From positions 868,001 through 932,000 of the forward strand of contig NZ_CP046530.1 of assembly GCF_030408375.1 (NCBI RefSeq): a stretch of DNA of 64,000 nt, in the 5' to 3' direction. The notes below the pieces were generated by a model, which saw only the letters and a list, made by a program, of their open reading frames with translations, searched no databases and was not told where the DNA came from. Below, in pieces: positions 45,334 to 52,707 of this stretch; the stretch's first letter is position 1; each line of letters begins with the position of its first letter. The stretch is from Corynebacterium afermentans subsp. lipophilum (GTDB lineage: Bacteria > Actinomycetota > Actinomycetes > Mycobacteriales > Mycobacteriaceae). The position numbers and the translations under genes were made by a program.

Positions 45334-45722
45334 TACTGCTGCTGTACTCGTTCTACAGTTTCGATGTCAGCCGGTGCCCACTCCAGCTCATGAAGCTCCG
45401 ACCTCGGGACCCAACGGATCTCTTGATGCTCAGAGAGCTTTGGAGTACCGGAGGAAAGCGTGCAGTAATACGTGGTGAGGCTGATAACTGCTGAGTTCGT
45501 TTCGTGCCGGCTCGTCACAATCCGGTCCAAAACTTCAACCTCAACACTGAGCTCCTCGACGAGCTCGCGCTTCAGAGCCTGCTCCGGAGTCTCCCCGGGT
45601 TCGATCTTTCCGCCGGGGAACTCCCACAGCCCACTCATCGATCGGCCCGGCCCCCGCTGTGCGGCAAACACAAGGTCGCCGTCGAGGATCACTGCTCCAA
45701 CCACATCGATGTTTCTGGCCAT
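45333..45722 (-). CDS. NUDIX hydrolase (MutT-like)
   Basis: 129 aa. NUDIX box GGKIEPGETPEQALKRELVEEL, matching Gx5Ex7REUxEE with Ser for the final Gly. Length and RGPGRSMSGLWEFPGG fit MutT-type 8-oxo-dGTP diphosphatases (or another dNTP pyrophosphohydrolase). Translationally coupled to the PLD-helicase downstream, so nucleotide hydrolysis may be part of that system rather than house-keeping. TAGTAT six bases before the ATG provides a leaderless promoter. Confidence 0.9.
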   Translation of the reverse strand: MARNIDVVGAVILDGDLVFAAQRGPGRSMSGLWEFPGGKIEPGETPEQALKRELVEELSVEVEVLDRIVTSRHETNSAVISLTTYYCTLSSGTPKLSEHQEIRWVPRSELHELEWAPADIETVERVQQQ

Positions 45723-45728
45723 GTAGCC

Positions 45729-45734
45729 ATACTA
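45729..45734 (-). promoter_or_regulatory. -10 hexamer of the NUDIX-helicase operon
   Basis: TAGTAT on the minus strand, six bases before the NUDIX start codon and next to the ldh terminator hairpin. Confidence 0.5.
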
Positions 45735-45735
45735 A

Positions 45736-45759
45736 ACGGCAGCCGGGCGAAGCTGCCGT
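45736..45759 (-). terminator. Terminator of ldh
   Basis: Eight-bp stem ACGGCAGC/GCTGCCGT with an eight-base loop, followed on the minus strand by TTTAGTAT. A copy of the CGTCGANARGC word (45757-45767) overlaps the base of the stem. Confidence 0.6.
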
Positions 45760-45775
45760 CGATAAGCAAAGGCTC

Positions 45776-46735
45776 CTAGAACTCGGCGTGGTCGATGACC
45801 TCGCGCAAGGCTTTGGCGGAGTGGCGGAACTTCTCCAACTCGTCGGAGTCGAGGCGCAGCTCGACAACGTTCCGTACGCCGCTGCGGTTGAGGACGGTGG
45901 GGGTGCCGATGTAGAGGTCCTCGAGCCCGTACTCGCCTTCGAGTAGCGCGGAGACGGGCAGGACCACGTCCTCGTTGCGCAGGATCGCGCGCGTGATGCG
46001 GGCGAGCGCGTTGCCGATGCCGAACGCGGTGTTGCCCTTGCGTTTGATGATGTCGTAGGCGGCGTCGCGGGTGCGGATGAACATCTCGTCCATCTGGGTG
46101 TAGATGTCCGGGTTGGTCTTCGCCTCGGTCTCCAGCATGGCGCGCAGCGGCACGCCACCGACGGAGCCGGAGGAGAACACGGGCAGCTCGGTGTCGCCGT
46201 GCTCGCCGATGATGTGGGTGTGCACAGCGGACGGGGCGATGTCGAAGTGAACACCCAGGTTGTGACGCCAGCGGGCGGTGTCCAGCACGGTGCCGGAGCC
46301 GATGACCTGGTTCGACGGCAGTCCGGTCTGCTTCCAGGTGATGTAGGACAGCACATCCACGGGGTTGGTGGCAACGACGTAGATGCCGTTGAAGCCGTTG
46401 GCCATGACCTCGGAGTTTATGGACTGGAAAATCTTGGCGTTGCGGGCGATCAGGTCGATGCGGGTCTCGCCGTCGCGCTGTGCCACGCCCGCGCAGTTGA
46501 CCACCAGGGCGGCGTCGCGGCAGTCCTCGTAGGTGCCCACCGTGACGTCCATGTGGTGGCCCGAGAACGGGATGGCGTGGTTGAGGTCCTCAACCTGGGC
46601 CCAGACGAGGTCCTCGTTGAGGTCGATGATGGCCAGGTGGTCCGCCAGGCCCTGGTTGACAATTGCGTATGCGAAGGCGGTGCCGACAGCGCCGGCGCCG
46701 ATAAGGACGATCTTGTTGCCATGAGTCACGGTCAT
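45776..46735 (-). CDS. ldh: L-lactate dehydrogenase
   Basis: 319 aa NAD-dependent LDH. NAD fold LIGAGAVGTAFAY with acidic IIDLNE, the substrate Arg in RIDL-x-RN, and the catalytic His in IIGEHGDTELPVFS. It reduces pyruvate to lactate under oxygen limitation. Preceded by CAAACT seven bases before the ATG (leaderless). Divergent from hisD. Confidence 0.95.
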   Translation of the reverse strand: MTVTHGNKIVLIGAGAVGTAFAYAIVNQGLADHLAIIDLNEDLVWAQVEDLNHAIPFSGHHMDVTVGTYEDCRDAALVVNCAGVAQRDGETRIDLIARNAKIFQSINSEVMANGFNGIYVVATNPVDVLSYITWKQTGLPSNQVIGSGTVLDTARWRHNLGVHFDIAPSAVHTHIIGEHGDTELPVFSSGSVGGVPLRAMLETEAKTNPDIYTQMDEMFIRTRDAAYDIIKRKGNTAFGIGNALARITRAILRNEDVVLPVSALLEGEYGLEDLYIGTPTVLNRSGVRNVVELRLDSDELEKFRHSAKALREVIDHAEF

Positions 46736-46857
46736 GCGACCAAGTTTGTCAGACCATTGGGGATGGTGCGCGGTGGGGTTGGGCGAAAACGGCCTCGGCG
46801 GCAGCGTGACGTGGATACCATTCAGGAAAGAAATCCCAAGGACTGAAGGGGAGCGAC

Positions 46858-48159
46858 ATGCTGTCTGTGACTGATCTCAGAGGCCGCGCGTTGTCAGTGC
46901 GCGAACTCCGGAAAGTGCTGCCTCGCGCAGGCGCGGACGTGAACGCGGTGGTGTCGCAGGTGACTCCCATCGTGGACGCGGTGCGGGAGCGCGGCGCCCA
47001 GGCGGCGCTGGAGTACGGTGAGCGTTTCGACGGCGTGCGCCCGGTCTCTGTCCGTGTGCCCGCGCAGATATTAGCGGAGGCCGTGGACGGACTGGACGCG
47101 GACGTGCGCGCGGCGCTCGAGACCTCAATCGCGCGCATCCGTGCTGTACATGCGGACCAGAAACCCGCTGAGCACACCACCGAGCTAGCACCGGGAGCCA
47201 CTGTGACGGAGGTGTTTCGCCCCGTACAGCGCGTAGGGCTGTATGTCCCGGGCGGGAAGGCCGTGTATCCCTCGAGCGTGCTCATGAACGCGATTCCCGC
47301 GCAAGAGGCTGGCGTCGGATCGATGGTGGTGTGCTCGCCGCCGCAGGCTGACTTTGGCGGTTGGCCGCACCCGACAATCCTCGCAGCGTGTGCGCTCTTG
47401 GGGATCGAGGAGGTGTGGGCGGTCGGCGGCGCCCAGGCAGTCGCGCTGCTCGCTTTTGGCGATGAGGACCTGGAGCCGGTGGACATGGTCACAGGCCCCG
47501 GAAACGTCTTCGTCGCCGCGGCGAAACGCGTGGTCAATGGCGTGGTGGGCATCGACGCTGAAGCAGGACCAAGCGAGATCGCGATCATCGCTGACGGCTC
47601 CGCCGACCCGGTGTACTTGGCGTACGACCTCATCTCCCAAGCTGAGCACGATGAACAAGCCGCATCGATTCTGATTACCGATTCGCCAGCGCTTGCAGAG
47701 GCCGTTAACCGCGAGATCACGGACCGCTACCACGTCACTCTGAACGCGGAGCGCGTGCGCGAAGCGCTGCAGGGACCGCAATCGGGCATTCTGCTTGTCG
47801 ACGACCTCCGGTCCGCCGTCACCATCACCAACGCGTACGCACCGGAACACCTGGAAATCCACACCGAAAACGCGCGCGAGGTTGTGTCTCAGGTTGCCAA
47901 TGCCGGCGCGATCTTCGTCGGCCCGTATACCCCTGTGCCGCTCGGCGACTACTCCGCCGGATCGAACCACGTGTTGCCGACATCTGGCACGGCGAGTTTC
48001 GCACCAGGGCTGAGCACCCACACCTTCCTCAAACCGGTCAACGTGGTGGAGTACTCCGCGGATGCGCTAGAGGAGGTGGCCGACGCAGTGGTCACGCTTG
48101 CGGACGCTGAAAGGTTGCCAGCCCACGGCGAAGCAATCAGGGTGAGACAGGAGCAGTAA
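46858..48159 (+). CDS. hisD: Histidinol dehydrogenase
   Basis: 433 aa, catalyses the last two oxidations to histidine. Key stretches: [43 protein letters not shown], and the catalytic/zinc-binding SQAEHDEQA. Ribosome-binding site AAGGGGAG. In C. glutamicum hisD heads an operon with hisC and hisB, but here it is followed at once by a terminator, so the remaining his genes must be elsewhere. Its neighbour is a permease under His-codon attenuation. Confidence 0.93.
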   Translation: MLSVTDLRGRALSVRELRKVLPRAGADVNAVVSQVTPIVDAVRERGAQAALEYGERFDGVRPVSVRVPAQILAEAVDGLDADVRAALETSIARIRAVHADQKPAEHTTELAPGATVTEVFRPVQRVGLYVPGGKAVYPSSVLMNAIPAQEAGVGSMVVCSPPQADFGGWPHPTILAACALLGIEEVWAVGGAQAVALLAFGDEDLEPVDMVTGPGNVFVAAAKRVVNGVVGIDAEAGPSEIAIIADGSADPVYLAYDLISQAEHDEQAASILITDSPALAEAVNREITDRYHVTLNAERVREALQGPQSGILLVDDLRSAVTITNAYAPEHLEIHTENAREVVSQVANAGAIFVGPYTPVPLGDYSAGSNHVLPTSGTASFAPGLSTHTFLKPVNVVEYSADALEEVADAVVTLADAERLPAHGEAIRVRQEQ

Positions 48160-48163
48160 GAGG

Positions 48164-48197
48164 AAAACCCAGCGCCGCTGACGCAGCGCTGGGTTTT
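48164..48197. terminator. Terminator after hisD
   Basis: Perfect 12-bp stem (48164-48175 with 48186-48197), 10-base loop, and A/T ends on both sides, placed between the convergent hisD and permease genes; works in both directions. Confidence 0.85.
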
Positions 48198-48211
48198 AGT
48201 TGTTTCGGGAT

Positions 48212-49624
48212 CTATTTCGCGTCGTACTCGACCTCATCCTCCGCAATCGCCTGCGGGCGACCGGTGACGAAGTAGAGGATCGTCATCAAGATCAGGAACG
48301 CGACACCGACGATGAGTGCAGTGTGGAACTCCTCCATCCACACCATCGTGCCAAAGGTGAACAGGATGAACGCGACGGAGAACCATTGCCCGTACGGCCA
48401 AAGCGGCACCGGGAACTTCAGGTTCTGCTCCTCGGCGGGGGAGATGTTGCGTCGAGAAGCAATGTGTGCGAGGAGGATCATCAACCACACAAAGATGGTG
48501 GCGAAGGTGGCCAGCGCTGCGACGGTTTCAAAGATGTCGGGGTAACGCTGGTTCAGGAAGACACCGACGATGAGAGCGATGATCAGCATGACCACCGTCA
48601 TCACGGGCACATCGCGGTAGGTCTTCGCCATCGCCCGCGGCGCCAGCTTCTCCTTGGCCAAACCCGCGAGCACGCGGCCAGTGCCGAACAGGTCGGCGTT
48701 GATGGCGGACAGCGACGCACTCAGCACCACAACATTGAGAAGCGCTGCCGCCCAGCTGACACCAAGAGTGTCGAAGATCTGGACGAAGGGGGAGTCCTCA
48801 CCGTCGATGGTGCGCCACGGGTTGATCATCAAGATGATCAGAATGGACAGCACGTAGAAAATCAGGATGCGCGCCGGGACGGTGTTCACCGCCTTGGGGA
48901 TGGAGCGGTCCGGGTTCTCGGCCTCGGTGCCAGCGACGCCGATGATTTCGGTGCCGCCGAATGCGAACAGCACGAGAATGAATGATGCCGCCATGCCTGA
49001 AATGCCATTTGCGAAGAAACCGCCATCATTCCAGAGGTTGCTCACGCCCATCGTTTCGGGCTGCGAACCGAGGTTAAATGCGAGGATGGCGGCGCCGCCC
49101 ACGATCATGGCTATCACAGCGCCGACCTTGATCAGCGTGAGCAGGAACTCTAATTCGCCGAAGAGCCGGACGGCAGCCAGGTTCGCCGCGCTAATGATCA
49201 GGAGCGTGACCGTAATCCAAACCCACGCGGGTGTTGTCGGGAACCAGAACTTCATATAGATCGTAATGGCGGTTAAGTCCGCCAGACACACGATCATCAT
49301 CTCGAAGGCGAACATCCAGCCAGTGATGTAGCCGCCCCAGCCGCCCAGGTACTTGCGGCAGTACACGGCGAAGGAGCCGCGCACCGGGTTGCGCACGCTC
49401 ATCTCGCCGAGCGCGCGGAGCATGAAGTACACCACCGCGCCGCCAAGCAGGTACACCAGCAGCACGGACGGGCCGGCCGCCTGGATAGCGCCTGCGGAGC
49501 CGTAGAACAGGCCGGTACCGATGGCGGAGCCGAGCGCGATGAAGTGGATGTGGCGGGCGTTCAGGCCGGGGCGTTTCGGTTTGGGCTTCGAGGTGGTCTC
49601 TGATGGTGCTGTCATAACAGACAT
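48212..49624 (-). CDS. AAT-type amino-acid permease, probably for histidine
   Basis: 470 aa, 12 helices, amino-acid transporter branch of the APC superfamily: FIALGSAIGTGLFYGS in helix 1, NPVRGSFAVYCRKYLGGWGGYITGW, FGELEFLLTLIKV. The long leader (49625-49980) codes a His-rich leader peptide and a terminator, which argues that histidine shortage turns it on; with hisD next door, histidine uptake is the best inference. ProY- and AroP-type substrates cannot be excluded by sequence alone. Confidence 0.85.
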   Translation of the reverse strand: MSVMTAPSETTSKPKPKRPGLNARHIHFIALGSAIGTGLFYGSAGAIQAAGPSVLLVYLLGGAVVYFMLRALGEMSVRNPVRGSFAVYCRKYLGGWGGYITGWMFAFEMMIVCLADLTAITIYMKFWFPTTPAWVWITVTLLIISAANLAAVRLFGELEFLLTLIKVGAVIAMIVGGAAILAFNLGSQPETMGVSNLWNDGGFFANGISGMAASFILVLFAFGGTEIIGVAGTEAENPDRSIPKAVNTVPARILIFYVLSILIILMINPWRTIDGEDSPFVQIFDTLGVSWAAALLNVVVLSASLSAINADLFGTGRVLAGLAKEKLAPRAMAKTYRDVPVMTVVMLIIALIVGVFLNQRYPDIFETVAALATFATIFVWLMILLAHIASRRNISPAEEQNLKFPVPLWPYGQWFSVAFILFTFGTMVWMEEFHTALIVGVAFLILMTILYFVTGRPQAIAEDEVEYDAK

Positions 49625-49809
49625 AACTGTGCTCTTTCGGGAAGCAATGCGCGAATCGGAGGCGCGGGGAATGGGATTCAGGTGTGCCCGAAGCTGGGCG
49701 GCGGCGTCCCGGTTGGCCGTCGATAGGCGAGTGCATTGCTTCGCGGACGGGTCCGGGGGCGCGGCGCGAACGACATAAGCCTTGAGGTGTTGCCCGTGCC
49801 AACAAGAAA

Positions 49810-49850
49810 CCCCCTGCGCGTTGAGCAGCAGAGGCTGTTAGCGCAGGGGG
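49810..49850 (-). terminator. Attenuator terminator of the permease gene
   Basis: On the minus strand, a 10-bp stem (49850-49841 with 49819-49810) with extra pairing inside the loop (AACAGC with GCTGCT) is followed by TTTCTTGTT. It lies 22 bases after the leader peptide stop and about 190 bases before the permease start, so it would end transcription before the gene. Confidence 0.82.
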
Positions 49851-49871
49851 CTGGAGTCGGCCGACACCGCG

Positions 49872-49964
49872 CTACGGATGATGATGCAGGTGGGCCGGCT
49901 GGGTATTCAGCATCGCAGAACGCTCGGCCGTGGCCGAGGTTGCAAATGCGGTGCTGTTGATCAT
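49872..49964 (-). CDS. Histidine leader peptide
   Basis: 30 codons. The peptide ends with Ala-His-Leu-His-His-His-Pro then stop: four of the last six codons are His. Start ATG 49964 follows TACGGT by seven bases (leaderless). Stalling of the ribosome on His codons when charged His-tRNA is scarce would change folding of the downstream RNA and prevent the terminator. Palindromes CTCGGCC/GGCCGAG inside the leader (49923-49938) and GTCGGCCGAC after it (49857-49866) share the GGCC core and could form the alternative pairings. Confidence 0.8.
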   Translation of the reverse strand: MINSTAFATSATAERSAMLNTQPAHLHHHP

Positions 49965-49971
49965 GTGGATG

Positions 49972-49980
49972 ACCGTAGCA
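49972..49980 (-). promoter_or_regulatory. Extended -10 of the histidine leader
   Basis: TGCTACGGT on the minus strand: TGN plus a TAnnnT hexamer, seven bases before the leader ATG. Confidence 0.55.
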
Positions 49981-50038
49981 CGGTGGGTGGTGCCTTCGCA
50001 GCGGATTGTGGAAACTATTGGCCACAATGCGCTAAGCA

Positions 50039-51388
50039 CTACGCGAACACGCCGAATGTCCAGGACCCGAGAACGAGCAGGACCGAGAACGCCCAGCACA
50101 CCGGGAACGCGAGGCGAATGTACTTGCCCATTTCGCCACGGGCGAGACCGAGCGCAAGCCACAGCGCGGGGGAGAACGGGCTGACGAAGGTGCCGATGAC
50201 GTTGCCCACGATCATCGCGGACGCGGCGCCCATGCCGGATACACCGAACGCCTCGGCGGTCTGCTGCACGATCGGAAGGACAGAGAAGTAGTAGGCGTCC
50301 GTGGAGGTCGCCAGGTCCAGCGGTACACCCAAAAGGCCGACGATGATGTGGATGTACGGGCCGACTGCCTCCGGCAAGATGGCGATGAGCGACAGCGCGA
50401 TCTGCTCGAGCATGCCAGTGCCGTCGAGGATGCCCAGGAACATCGCCGCGGCGAGAATGACGCCGGCCATGGACAACGCGGTGGGCGCGTGGCGGCGCAA
50501 CACGTCGGTTTGATCCTCGAGCTGGGCAAAGTTGATCACCAGCAGCAGCGCAGTGCCGACAAGAAACGCCGGTGCTGGAGATGCGAGGCCGGACACGAGG
50601 ACGCCGATCAGCGCGATAGTGATCAGCGCGTTCGCCCACGCCCCCCAGGAGCCGCTGCGCTGCGTGAACTCCAACTTGGCGCGTTCCTCCTGCTGGAGGT
50701 TAGAGAAGTCCTCGGCGACGGCGTTGACGTCTACGGTGCCCGCGTCCGGGCCTGCGGCGGATGCGCGGCGGCCTTCCACCACGCCGAAAATGGCGGCGAC
50801 GATGAATACGAGCACAATGGCGACGCCCTGAACCGGAAGCAGGTGGGCCCAGATCTCGTTCGGTGACGGGCCGATGACTGAGCTGGCGCGGCCGACGGGA
50901 CCTCCCCACGGCAGCATGTTCATCACGGATGCGGACAGCGCAACGATAGTCAGCAGCACGTAACGAGACATTCGCATCGCCTCGTACAGCGGGAGCAACG
51001 CCGGGATGGTGAGCAGAAACGTCGTGGAGCCGGAGCCGTCCAGGTGGGCGACGATGGCGATGGCGGCCGTGCCCAGTGTGACCAATAGTGGCGTGCCGCG
51101 CGTGGCCTTGATCAGCGCCTTGATCACTGGTTCAAACAGCCCGACATCGGAGAGAATTCCGAAGTAGATGATGGCGAAGATGAACATCACCACAACGTTC
51201 ATCACTCGATCCAGGCCGTCCGTATAGAAGTCGGAGATCTCGGCGACGCCGGCGCCAGTTAGTACAGCACCGACGATGGGGATGAGCGTCATTGCGACGA
51301 TCGGGTGGGTCTTGCCTTTAAGCAAAAGCCCGACCGTGACCGCGATGATGGCCAGGCCGAGCAGGGTCAGCGCGAGGGGAGAAGTCAT
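50039..51388 (-). CDS. CitMHS-family citrate:metal transporter
   Basis: 449 aa with about 12 helices; start MTSPLALTLLGLAIIAVTVGLLLKG, HLDGSGSTTFLLTIPALLPLY and PWGGPVGRASSVIG are typical of the CitMHS (citrate-Mg2+/Ca2+:H+ symporter) family, which in corynebacteria includes CitH. TAGGAT six bases before the ATG gives a leaderless start. The 190 bases upstream contain a structured repeat that could affect its regulation. No CitAB regulator genes are adjacent. Confidence 0.85.
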   Translation of the reverse strand: MTSPLALTLLGLAIIAVTVGLLLKGKTHPIVAMTLIPIVGAVLTGAGVAEISDFYTDGLDRVMNVVVMFIFAIIYFGILSDVGLFEPVIKALIKATRGTPLLVTLGTAAIAIVAHLDGSGSTTFLLTIPALLPLYEAMRMSRYVLLTIVALSASVMNMLPWGGPVGRASSVIGPSPNEIWAHLLPVQGVAIVLVFIVAAIFGVVEGRRASAAGPDAGTVDVNAVAEDFSNLQQEERAKLEFTQRSGSWGAWANALITIALIGVLVSGLASPAPAFLVGTALLLVINFAQLEDQTDVLRRHAPTALSMAGVILAAAMFLGILDGTGMLEQIALSLIAILPEAVGPYIHIIVGLLGVPLDLATSTDAYYFSVLPIVQQTAEAFGVSGMGAASAMIVGNVIGTFVSPFSPALWLALGLARGEMGKYIRLAFPVCWAFSVLLVLGSWTFGVFA

Positions 51389-51462
51389 GGTGGAATCCTA
51401 AATCACAGGCATGTTTGCACTGTGGTTCAGGTCATGATGCGTAGCTCCTTGGTGCGGACGTA

Positions 51463-51529
51463 AACCGGTTACCTAGAACCGGTTACCAGGCGGAAAATCG
51501 GGGACTAGCCGGATGTAGGTAGCCGGTTT
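51463..51529. repeat. Intergenic hairpin element A
   Basis: Two direct copies of AACCGGTTACC (51463-51473 and 51477-51487) and a matching inverted arm GGTAGCCGGTTT (51518-51529) surround the core GCGGAAAATCGGGGACTAGC. The same core, with different arms, recurs in element B near 55.77 kb. GGCCCGGGTTAC is also directly repeated just downstream (51553 and 51570). Confidence 0.6.
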
Positions 51530-51578
51530 GGTACGGCGCGGGCAACTGGGGCGGCCCGGGTTACTGGGACGGCCCGGG

Positions 51579-52559
51579 TTACCCGGACGAGCTGTCCTCC
51601 GCCGAGCCCAAAGTCACCGGGACCATCACTACGCCACCGACGTCTTCGTGGAGGCAGTGGGTGAAGTCGCCGTCAGGGAAGTCCACGTGGAACCGGGGGA
51701 AGTAGTCAACGTCGCAGCGCCAGCCGTCGGGGGAGGTCCAGGCGTCGGGCGAGTGCTCGTCGCCAAGCTGCTGCTCATCCAGCGCAAAGTACTGACGTAT
51801 GGCTTCGTTCACGCTGTTGCAGTCGGTGCCCTTTTGGGTGGCCACCGCCACAAGCTGGCGGTTCTCCTGCGGCTTGGATATGCCGCAGATTGTGCCTTCC
51901 TCCGCCGAGCTGAGGTCGATGTTGTCCAAGCTGTCCCCGGCGAGGTAGGGGATGGGGGTCTTCTTGCCAATGCGCTGGTAGTCCACCACGGGGCTAAACG
52001 GGTAGGGCTCCGAATTCTTGATCACCACGGCGTTGGCGCCGCGTTTGACCAGAACAGTGTCCTCGGTCGGCCTAGCCAGGATGAATCCGCTGGCGTTGAC
52101 TTTCTCGCCGGGTTTGAGCTCATTCGTGTCCGAGGTCAGCTCGATCTTTCTGGATTCGTTACCCGAGAAACCGAAGACCGTGCCGTATTCGAGAGTCATG
52201 CGAGCGCGAGTACCTACGTGGATGGCGTCGCAGCCGAACGGGATCAGCGCGTCCATGTCGGTTGGGTCGAGCGGCACCGTGCATCCGTTACTCCCGGTGC
52301 CGGGGAAGGTAAACAAGTACGCGTCGTGGTCCAAGAAGTCCTCGGCGGGCACCTCCGTGAGCGCATCCAAGTCGATCTGGCCTTGGTCATTGAGCGCGCT
52401 GGGCTCGTCCGCAGTGCTATCTACAGGGCTTTCTACTGGGCTTTCTTCAGTGCTTTCGGACGAGCCGCAGGCCGCCATCGCCAACGCAGACGCGGCAAGG
52501 ACGGCGAGGGTGGCGGTGCGGCGGTCGTGGGCCTTGCGTGCTGCGGAGTTGGGGTCCAT
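51579..52559 (-). CDS. Secreted lipoprotein of unknown function
   Basis: 326 aa. Signal peptide with lipobox AMAAC (Cys about residue 30), a Ser/Glu/Pro-rich linker, then a domain with regularly spaced cysteines (GCTV, FGC, GTICG, DCN, WRCDV, HCL) that probably form disulfides outside the membrane. Not recognised further. Start at ATG 52559 because GGAG lies nine bases upstream; an earlier in-frame ATG at 52619 has no ribosome-binding site. A CGTCGANARGC word sits in its 5' region at 52595-52605. Confidence 0.78.
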   Translation of the reverse strand: MDPNSAARKAHDRRTATLAVLAASALAMAACGSSESTEESPVESPVDSTADEPSALNDQGQIDLDALTEVPAEDFLDHDAYLFTFPGTGSNGCTVPLDPTDMDALIPFGCDAIHVGTRARMTLEYGTVFGFSGNESRKIELTSDTNELKPGEKVNASGFILARPTEDTVLVKRGANAVVIKNSEPYPFSPVVDYQRIGKKTPIPYLAGDSLDNIDLSSAEEGTICGISKPQENRQLVAVATQKGTDCNSVNEAIRQYFALDEQQLGDEHSPDAWTSPDGWRCDVDYFPRFHVDFPDGDFTHCLHEDVGGVVMVPVTLGSAEDSSSG

Positions 52560-52707
52560 CGTCGGGGCTCCTTCGAGGGGTGGGGCAGAGGTGACGTCGA
52601 TAGGCGATGTGATTTGCATTACGCATCATAGATCGATGTAAAACAGATCGCAGTGCGGAAACGGTAAATCACTGCAACGGCGCACAATGGCGTACGCTGA
52701 GCCCACG

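Noticed and set aside
51553-51590. Direct repeat GGCCCGGGTTAC as a separate mobile-element end
   Set aside because: Only two copies 17 bases apart at the 3' end of a lipoprotein gene; no transposase or target duplication.
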